Origin: Arion vulgaris
Lineage: Eukaryota > Mollusca > Gastropoda > Stylommatophora > Arionidae
Assembly (NCBI GenBank): GCA_020796225.1
Contig: CM036765.1
Coordinates: 38,220,066-38,284,065, forward strand
DNA: 64,000 bases
Direction: 5' to 3'
The notes under the pieces are model-generated. The model worked only from the letters and a program-made list of their open reading frames with translations. It made no database searches and was not told the origin of the DNA. Positions within the stretch are counted from its first letter, which is position 1. Every line of letters starts with the position of its first letter. This document shows positions 56,550-64,000 of this stretch, piece after piece. The translations under genes were made by a program, and so were the position numbers.

Positions 56550-56720
56550 CTTCTAACCACATTGCTACACCAACGATCTGACCACGTTGTGACGTCGACT
56601 CAGTAGTTACTTGACAGCACCAAACATATTTCTAACATTGTTACATCACCGTTCTAACCACTCAGTTATACTATATAACCAATTTGTTTCAGGCACGTTC
56701 TAACCAGATAGTTGTATGTG
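56550..56720 (+). repeat. degenerate minisatellite units beyond the insertion
   Basis: CATTGCTACACCAACGATCT and CATTGTTACATCACCGTTCT resemble the left-hand units near 55800-55860, spaced by ~65 bp. They are separated from the main array by the LINE fragment at 56205. Confidence 0.5.
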
Positions 56721-57110
56721 AACTTGATATATACACACTAGTCATGGCACAGGTTAATTGAAATGTAGACACAGGCGGGTTACCCAATAACCAGAACGTT
56801 AGCAGGTGTCATTGTACTTAACCACTCTTTTACAAAAGAAGGGGGTGGGGAAAGAGAGAATTCATTGAGCCGTATCTATTGATAGTATTGCACACTAGTG
56901 TAATAAAACTCCATATTTTCTTTTTACAATAAAATTTGAATCTGCCTATGCATGATGTGTATGTATATTATGTGTATATATTTAGTGTGCATATATGCTG
57001 ATATTGCAAGTTATATAGTATTAAAACAAAATTACGAATTTTCAATTCAAAGGTTGTATCAATTCTACCATATGCCAGCAAGAGTTCGAAAATGACAAAA
57101 TATAGAAAGC
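56721..57110. other. no supported gene
   Basis: AT-rich; no feature recognised. Confidence 0.45.
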
Positions 57111-57475
57111 AAGTTGAATGCATTTGAAAATAGATGTCTGCGAAAATAATGAACATAAAATGAAACGAATTCAGAAGTGATGAAATCAGAGAAATGTCTA
57201 GTCAATCACTAGTAACAACTGTTATAAGAAGATGGAGATATGTTGGACACACCTTGAGGAGAAATGATCAACGAATACCAAAGCAGACATTGAAGTGGGA
57301 TGCAAAGGGTTCAAGAAAGAGAGGACGACCTAAAGAGACCCTGAAACGAACTTTGCTGAGAGAGGCAAGAAATAGCGGTCTCAGTTCATGGAAGAGATTA
57401 AGCGAGTTGCCCAGGATAGAGCGGTATGGAGAACTTGTTTGCAGGCCCTATGTAACGTATAACGGTACGAGATGA
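57111..57475 (+). mobile_element. LINE polymerase C-terminal tail
   Basis: LNAFENRCLRKIMNIK, a stop, then a clean 93-codon frame (57194-57475) with VIRRWRYVGHTLRRNDQRIP, QTLKWDAKGSRKRGRPKETL and SGLSSWKRLSELPRIERYGE, ending YVTYNGTR. This is the whole C-terminal tail of a non-LTR polymerase (GHxLRR, GxRKRGRPKxT, W-x-x-L). It is the best-conserved of the LINE tails here; the rest of the element is absent. Confidence 0.87.
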
Positions 57476-57728
57476 ATTATTATAATATATGCTGCTATTT
57501 CGTCTCGTATATACAAGCACCAAAAGTTTATCACATGTGTTTGTGCAAACATCGATCGAATCTGACTGATTATTGTGTCAAGACGTTGTTTATAAGACGA
57601 TTACTGAAGTTTTGTGGACTACAGCTGTTTTCAAAACACTCGTCTGTAGGATGAAGTGAAAAGAAGTTTGGTTTGAACTGTTTGATATTGTTTCAAGCCT
57701 AATACTTGTCACTATCTAGAATTTATGT

Positions 57729-58015
57729 GTTTGATAAAGCACTGCAAGCTTTTGTTGCAATTTTACTTAATCATATGAGTCTATGGTTATTTATTGATGA
57801 AAAATATTCATAATACTGATATTCTTTATTGTTAAACTTCACTTGTTACATAATGTAACTTTAATTTAACATGTTGTGTTGATTTTAAAATGAATTCGTC
57901 TATAAACAATAATACTGGAATGAGAGGTCACATGACCGGTTGTGGTCTGATTTCCCATAATTTTTACTTGAGTCCATCGGCAGTTTGAGTTAAAGTTGGC
58001 TGTGGTCAAACACGA
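57729..58015 (+). repeat. interspersed repeat, about 287 bp, copy 2
   Basis: Full-length match to 8386-8672 (GAGTCTATGGTTATTTATTG, GATTTTAAAATGAATTCGTC, GGTCTGATTTCCCATAA). It ends GTTGGCTGTGGTCAAAC as copy 1 ends GTTGGCTCTGGCCAAAC. Confidence 0.82.
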
Positions 58016-58407
58016 TCTTAATTTCGTACCGTGTCTCTTGTTTTTCCAGGTCATCTAAATATAGTTCCTTCTGGTGTATCCTGATATACAACTTTCATGC
58101 TTATCCCTATCCTATCGTCGGGGAACATAGGACCCCAATATATGTTCGCCACTTTTCACGATCTCTTGTTGTTTTCTTTATAGACATGCATTCTCATATA
58201 TGGTTCGTCCGCTATAAAACAATCGGTTTAAACAGACAGCCGGACGGTGGTCTTAATGCGCTGTATGCGGACTCAACTGTATATATGCATACACATTAGG
58301 TGGAAGTATGTCAGTACTGACCGCATCAACGTGATCAGATGATTACCCATGTGAGTAGTTCGTTATCATTTCATCACATTGAGTAATTATATCTTTTACA
58401 CATGTAC

Positions 58408-58675
58408 AAGTATGTTTGTGGGGGTTCTGTGGCTAAGTGGTTACGCCCTTACCTTGCGTTCAGAAAGTCGTGTGTTCGGATCCGAATCACGCCGTTTTGT
58501 CACGAGTGCATTTTTCCAGTGACCTCTAGGATTGTTGTTGAAGCTACGGAGTTCTGCTTTGTGCAATACTCACGGCCGCGAGCGTGCCATTTCTTCAGAG
58601 AGGGACCGAGTCATATCTGGTAACTCCCGGTGCAATGAAGTCAGTCCTTCGGTTTTAGACCCTTTAAGTATGTTT
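58408..58675 (+). mobile_element. tRNA-SINE family T, full-length copy, 10-bp TSD
   Basis: AAGTATGTTT at 58408-58417 and 58666-58675 bounds the element. A box TGGCTAAGTGG, B box GTGTTCGGATCC; body GACCTCTAGGATTGTTGTTG, AAGCTACGGAGTTCTGCTTT; 3' end GGTTTTAGACCCTTT. Confidence 0.88.
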
Positions 58676-59450
58676 CCTAAACATACCACATCTTTCAAAT
58701 AAATGTTGTGTTAAATGTCACAGTGAAGCGCTGCAGAAGCTTTTAGTAAATAGTAACACTACTATCTGTATATAATGACTGACAGACTCATAATTGTTCG
58801 GTCATATTAAAGGATATGTATGCATGCAGGGTTTCCATGAGTAGCCTCGCTTGTTGAACACACTCCTCGTTCTACTTTAAATGTGCCCAGTCCTACTCGT
58901 ACTACGTAAACTCCTTGACATGTTGTATTGATTAGTGGTCACCAAACAAGTGAACGCTAGCTACCGAACTACGTACTCCGTATTGATCTTCACCACACTG
59001 ACTAGATGTACTTATTAAGTGTGTCTACTCTCCCAATATCACAAGCAGCCCTATGTACAAGACAATAGATCAACGTAGCTTCCGGAATGTTGGAAGCATT
59101 GATAAGATGACATCCACTTATACACCACAACATGTCGATTTTGACCGTCTTAGCCATGAACTGAGAGACGTATACAATATTCGCCATAGTAAGAATAGTT
59201 TCAGGGCGCCATTGAAAGACAGCAGTCACGGACTTAAACTCTTGTTTCATGCTGAAAGTAGATGTTCTGTATGTTCAATTTTGTTCAGCAATGGTCATCC
59301 CACTCAACGCGCCATGACTACCGTGACATTCAACATACATGCCAGTTGGTGCGTCTATTAAAGGCATGCGAATAGGAATGTAAATAAGCGAGTTGTAATT
59401 GGGACAAACATTGAAAATTTGTTTATAATTTAATTATGTGTGTATGTGGG
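58676..59450. other. no supported gene
   Basis: Two overlapping frames of 82 and 102 codons at 59002-59361 on opposite strands; neither has a recognisable domain. Confidence 0.4.
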
Positions 59451-59453
59451 TTA

Positions 59454-59473
59454 GAGAGAGAGAGAGAGAGAGG
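59454..59473. repeat. (GA)n run
   Basis: About 20 bp of GA dinucleotides; a shorter run follows at 59888-59905. Confidence 0.92.
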
Positions 59474-59514
59474 AGAGATAATTGATATTAATTGATAGTG
59501 CACCTACAATTTTC

Positions 59515-59905
59515 GAATTAAGTGTTCTCCGGAGAGATACTGGTGTCTGCGCAGAATAGAGGTACTGAGATGGAATGATAGAGTCACAAATGAGGAACTT
59601 ATGGAGAGAACACGACAGATTCCAGTGAACCAAGAGGTTAGAAAAAACACTAGCGCTGAATAGGATACACTTTGCGAAAACCTGAGGGAATATAACAAGA
59701 AGGGTAATTTCCTGGAGCCCACAGGAACAGCGAAGCAAGGAAAGGCCGAAAAATACACGGAGAAGGGAGTTTGAAGCAGAGATCAACAATATAAAGAAGA
59801 GCTGGAGGGAGCTACAGGAGATAGCAAGACATAGGACGACTTGGCGTGAGTTGGTTGAGGACGTATGCCCCATTCCGGGTTAAAAAGGCGGAGAGAGAGG
59901 AGAGA
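59515..59905 (+). mobile_element. LINE polymerase C-terminal tail, broken
   Basis: EVLRWNDRVTNEELMERTRQ, IPVNQEVRKN, then frameshifted DTLRKPEGI, KSWRELQEIARHRTTWREL and VEDVCPIPG. Sister of 6056-6400, better preserved at its end. The 140- and 84-codon minus-strand frames at 59451-59873 are shadows. Confidence 0.8.
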
Positions 59906-61002
59906 TACCAGAGTGCACATATTGTAAATAGATATATACCTCTTTTGATGTATATTTTTTGATTTATGAAATATACATAACTTAAGTCTAATTCGTCCAA
60001 TTTGCCATTTCTTATACTATATATCTCGATATTTTATAAGTGTTCTTTGAGTTATACCAGTCTTTGTTTGTTAGCGACGGTTTGAAATAACAGATGCTAT
60101 TATTGTAATGTTATGATATTTATTACCTAAGCAGGTGTTTCACGAAAGCGTTCAATGTGAAGGGTAGAATCGTGTACGGAGCCTATGCTGCAAATGACAT
60201 TCGCTCAGTTTGAAACGTCTAGTTATTTCAGCAGTTTTTACCTATTTTTCACCGTGACACACTACCTGGTGCAAGTCTTCACGTGTGCCACATTGTTCTA
60301 TAATAACTAGTATATAGTCTATTTCAACATCAACTATATTAACTGAACAGAACGCAGCGTTGCGACACATTCGTTGAGAATCTTTGAAATATTGGGAAGA
60401 ATGCGGATATCTTGCACTGTTGGCCATGAATGCAAAGATTTCCTGTTAAAATACCTTATTCAGTGAGGAGAGGGCAGGAAAAGAATATAGTTGTTTCTGC
60501 ATCAGTGTTACTAATCTGTTTGAGAAAACACGTGATACCATCCTATCACACAAAAGACCGCCCGTATTGGGTACAGGCTTGACTGCATCTTTAAAGGTAA
60601 CAGCTAAATGCATTGCAATATGTGTTCTGTGTTACACAAATAAAAATGAGAAAGACTTACATTATAGCCATGAACCAATAACGCGAATGAATAATGAAAA
60701 AAAGATAGAGGTTAAAATGCAGTTTTACAGATGAACACAGGTCAAAGTCGACCAAAAGGTCTTTATAAAATGAGGGCACAAACAAATAGGAAAAAACATT
60801 CTGATTTGTTACTTCATCTGTAATATTATTTAAAGAAATCAGAACAAAATTAAGTTGAGTATACTACAAATGAATGTACATTAAATTACAGATCGAAATC
60901 ACATTACAGGAAAGGATTATATAGTAAACAATGTACAAGGATAATGAACACAATTAGCACGTTGACCGTTTTTGTTCATGATCTTCCCCTGGATTATAAC
61001 TG
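59906..61002. other. no supported gene
   Basis: AT-rich non-coding DNA downstream (in minus-strand sense) of the candidate exon at 61003-61268. Confidence 0.45.
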
Positions 61003-61268
61003 GTGTCAGACAGACCGGAAAAATGCTGAACGAACAATAGTTGTTGTAGTTAACCCTAAGGAGGAACCAGCTTTCATGCGTTTCTTATGTAGCGCTGGCG
61101 AGGTGTCTGTAGATAAATTTTCATACACAGGAGACTCCAAAGCTTCGGGCTGAGCGTACAGTTTCATGAGCTGTGAATGCTCCCACTCATGATAGTTATT
61201 GCAGCATTTCATGCATGGAATCACATCTCTGTGAAAGTGTTCCAAACATGTGGAACATCAGAGTCGTT
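61003..61268 (-). CDS. candidate 3'-terminal host exon, Cys-rich then acidic, partial
   Basis: The minus-strand frame reads from just after a TGA near 61268: CSTCLEHFHRDVIPCMKCC, NNYHEWEHSQLMKLYAQPEA, LESPVYENLSTDTSPALHKK, then a basic end to TGA at 61003-61005. There is no ATG at the front; a TTTCACAG|AG at about 61228 could be a splice acceptor, which would make this an internal start. Six Cys and four His lie in the first ~30 residues (C-x2-C...C-x2-CC), and PVYENL resembles a Grb2-type SH2-binding motif (Y-x-N). Composition is protein-like and GC-richer than its flanks. No family is recognised, and no AATAAA was found nearby. Confidence 0.33.
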
Positions 61269-61821
61269 GGACATAAGTTGACTACGTCTTCTCAGTTACG
61301 ATCAAGGTTAGAACCCTGATACTAAGTCCTTGTCTCAGAGAAAGTGATTAAATTAAAGTATCACCATCACAGCCGGCTTGAGACAGATATCCTTTTTATG
61401 TTTGATTTCCCCTATTTTCCTCTTGTCAAGACGGCGCCTAATGGTGAAATTTACTGCGTAGAAATAGCCAATATGACACATGCCAGGAACACGTTACGTT
61501 GACGTGTCATTGGTTTGGTTCTGGGATGATGTTCATCTAATGTGTAAACTGTTCTCATGCCTGGTTGTGTGCAGCTACACTTTTCTTCGCAGCTACACTT
61601 TTCTTCAATGGTAGCTACATTCTTCGATCTCTACTTACATTGCATTCTGCAACGATGCATCCTGTATCCAGGGTCACCACATGGAAGTTGAGCAGTTCTT
61701 TTTTGTCAGTGCTGAATCCATGACTCTGAATGTTTTATCTTATTCACTGCTACTTCGGACCCAGCAAACATTAATAGACAGACTGCATGAAACTTGGGGG
61801 TGAGGGTGTATACAATGGATC
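61269..61821. other. no supported gene
   Basis: A short direct repeat (AGCTACACTTTTCTTC, twice at 61573-61605) is the only structure noticed. Confidence 0.45.
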
Positions 61822-62175
61822 CTACACTTAGTTTATCCATGCTTGAGAACCATTGCTCGGTGCATGTACTATACGCCCCCACTACCCCCACTTCACTTAG
61901 TTTATCCATGCTTGAGAACATTGCTCGATGCATGTACCACTATACGCTTCTACTACCTCCACTTCACTTATTCTATCCGTGCTTGAGAACCATTGTTCGA
62001 TGCATATACTATACGTTTCTACTACCTCCACTTCACTTAGTCTATCCATGCTTGAGAACCATTGTTCGATGCATATACTATACGTTTCTACTACCTCCAC
62101 TTAGTTTATGAATGCTTGAGAACCATTGCTCGATGCATATATGCTCTACGCTTCTACTACCTCAACTTCTGAAAT
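61822..62175 (+). repeat. ~69-bp minisatellite, five units
   Basis: GCTTGAGAACCATTG starts at 61841, 61910, 61981, 62050 and 62114 (spacing 69, 71, 69, 64). Units continue TCGATGCATATACTATACG and TTTCTACTACCTCCACTTCA. Frames on both strands (105 and 67 codons) are the repeat read through. Confidence 0.93.
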
Positions 62176-62912
62176 TCCTCAAGGTGCACCCTGTTGTTCA
62201 CTCAACATCTTTCCGATCAGCAATACACCATTGATATTTCATGAAATATAACACAAAGGTACGTTTAGCCTTTTTATTTTGTGTTATTTATTGTTGTATT
62301 TGTTGTTTTTCTCTCTGTGATGATTATTTTCACAGATAGCTTAGCACACTTTCTATTGTAGTCCATTTAGCGTTGTTTTCCTTCTATCATCGTATCTATG
62401 ACAGTAGGAACTATTATACTCTTTCACTCTCTCTCTTCCCCACTTCCGATAACGTAGAGCAGTTGATTTCTTTATCTCTCTTCCTCACTGCCCTCACCGT
62501 GTCCCAATGACATTTTTTTAACGCCGTCGAGACATTGCTGAAGTGATGTAGATGTGCACACTTGTGAATACCGCCCATCTGAACGCAGACATTTGTTTTC
62601 CCATCTGTCACCCGGAGAATAAATATTTGTGTAACAGGTACGGGATAAGAAACAGGTTTGTCACATTGTTCACACCCAATTCTCAGTCCTGTCGCCACCA
62701 ATAGATGTCTACATCGCTTACTCTACATTCCAATGCCAGAGGTAACACACACACTTGCATTGTTGACAGAAGAGAGGAAAGCAGCAACAAATACAGTCTG
62801 AAAATGCGAATAAAAACCACATTTAAATGAAGATAACAAGCATCCGAGGAAAAATAAGCTGATTAGTAATCGTATGAACAGAATGTAGTGCCTCGACTTG
62901 AAACTTTTTATA
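62176..62912. other. no supported gene
   Basis: The 95-codon minus-strand frame at 62414-62701 has no recognisable domain; no repeat seen. Confidence 0.4.
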
Positions 62913-62955
62913 CACACTTGTGTACGTGTACACACTTGTGTACGTGTACACAAGT
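62913..62955. repeat. 18-bp tandem and palindromic repeat
   Basis: ACACTTGTGTACGTGTAC at 62914 and 62932, followed by ACAAGT. Each unit is largely self-complementary, so the ~42-bp block can fold into a hairpin or cruciform. Confidence 0.85.
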
Positions 62956-64000
62956 TTGTTTTGGTGTGCCACTTGAACGTCTTTATTTATCTTCGTCCTT
63001 GTCTTAATTTCCGTCGAGTCCATCTCAGCACACAATCTAAACTGAGACGAGTTGATGGTACATTGGTGAACAACCATTTTTAAAGACCAGACATAAAATC
63101 GTTTATGTTATTTAAATTGTATTGTTAATGTATAATAGAGGTCAATCACCATCGTGCTATACCCCTGTTAAGGGGAAGTACCACCAGGATATTAGAAAAA
63201 TGTGATTTTTAAATATCATAACAAACTTGGTATCAAATTAAAGATTACCCAATTTTCTACACATTTATGTTTAAATTTTTACAATTAGTTAAATAGCTTC
63301 TGAGTTATCATGACTCATAGATGACGAGATCTTCTGGGAGTCATTGAGGTAAACATGTGACAAAAATATGTTTGTGATTTTGTTCCAAAATTATCAGTTA
63401 TCTGTCATCTATACATCATAACTTTGTCAATTATTAACCAATCAGAATGAAATTTGGCATGCTTATTTACACTACTATGGCCTCTCTTGTATTCTAGAGA
63501 GATTAAAACATCTTTAATATATTCATTTCTATGATTTTTTAAAGCTGACAATTTTCAAACCATATTTAAGACAAATTTCAAGTGCCAAAAAAAACATCTA
63601 TTCATTATAAACTATTTTCCCTAGTTCCTACGAAACCTACACCATTTGTGTGTATGCTGTTTAAATTTGAATGAGTTTGGTTGTACCGTTTGCTTAAAAG
63701 TCTGTAAAAAGTACCATCTTAATTTTCCGCATGTGTGAAGTCAATTTTTATGAAAAAAAAATTCTTGCACTCAAATGTACATACTAGACCCCTGAGGCAT
63801 TTACTTGCTGTGATAGCTTAATAATGTGTCCATTATGTGTGAAAATATGGCACCTATATCTTTAAAATTGAATTTTCTATGATTTTTGTACTACCGCCAT
63901 CAATTCTCTGTTGGTACTGCCCAGGTTCATAAACATATGCAAACATAAGTTCATTTTTTGACTTGTATCTAGAAGAGTGAGTGCTGATGTCACATTACCT
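62956..64000. other. AT-rich DNA, possibly a MITE at about 63165-63925
   Basis: AAGGGGAAGTACCACCAGG at 63170-63188 is partly complementary to CTGTTGGTACTGCCCAGG at 63908-63925. This hints at terminal inverted repeats of a ~750-bp non-coding element, but the match is imperfect. No coding signal. Confidence 0.3.

Noticed and set aside
59451..59873. 140-codon minus-strand frame
   Set aside because: Antisense shadow of a LINE polymerase tail and a GA run.
61794..62111. 105-codon frame with repeated LENH-type units as a repeat protein
   Set aside because: It is a 69-bp minisatellite, and 69 = 3 x 23 keeps the frame open by chance.
63165..63925. MITE with confirmed ends
   Set aside because: The inverted match between the two ends is partial and no target duplication is visible, so I only mention it as possible.

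Overview
This is a eukaryotic, almost certainly metazoan, window. It is AT-rich, has no operons, ribosome-binding sites or dense ORFs, and carries long TA, CT and GA microsatellites, many minisatellites and a dense mix of interspersed repeats. The combination of tRNA-headed SINEs, RTE/BovB-like and RNase H-bearing I-group-like LINE fragments, a P-element-like (THAP) transposon and an IS630/Tc1-type transposon would suit a lophotrochozoan such as a mollusc. That taxonomic guess is weak inference. No host gene is complete here; the window reads as intergenic or long-intron DNA.

Layout. 1-830: 3' end of an RNase H-bearing LINE, then an RTE-like LINE tail. 2.38-2.95 kb: a tandem duplication whose last copy is peppered with small indels. 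5.3-10.75 kb: microsatellites, a decayed ~43-bp minisatellite split by an interspersed repeat, and three SINEs with target-site duplications (TSDs), two of them inverted to each other. 11.7-14.4 kb: two RTE/BovB-like reverse transcriptase remnants in opposite orientation. 14.77-16.26 kb: an IS630/Tc1-like DNA transposon with 17-bp matching ends and a transposase lacking its N-terminal part. 19.8-20.4 and 30.7-31.3 kb: an inverted pair of a ~560-bp promoter-like duplicated segment. 21.88-22.22 kb: the best candidate for a host coding exon. 22.5-38.7 kb: SINE-rich, with at least six insertions bounded by TSDs. 40.5-49.9 kb: the most structured part, with RNase H-LINE 3' ends, a P-like element inserted inside an older LINE, a mariner-like MITE and a palindromic pair of LINE tails. 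55.8-62.2 kb: minisatellites, more LINE tails, a tRNA-SINE and a possible terminal coding exon on the minus strand.

How the parts relate. LINEs supply the retrotransposition chemistry (reverse transcriptase, RNase H), and the SINEs and fragments are its passengers. None of the LINE coding regions is intact. The two most informative objects are (i) the 1,970-bp P-like element at 43604-45573, whose 8-bp TSD marks a clean cut in a minus-strand LINE reading frame, and (ii) three otherwise different SINE families that share one short central core able to fold into a hairpin. I found no evidence for a wholly new defence, metabolic or regulatory system. The findings are nested-transposition records, SINE architecture and two candidate host exons.
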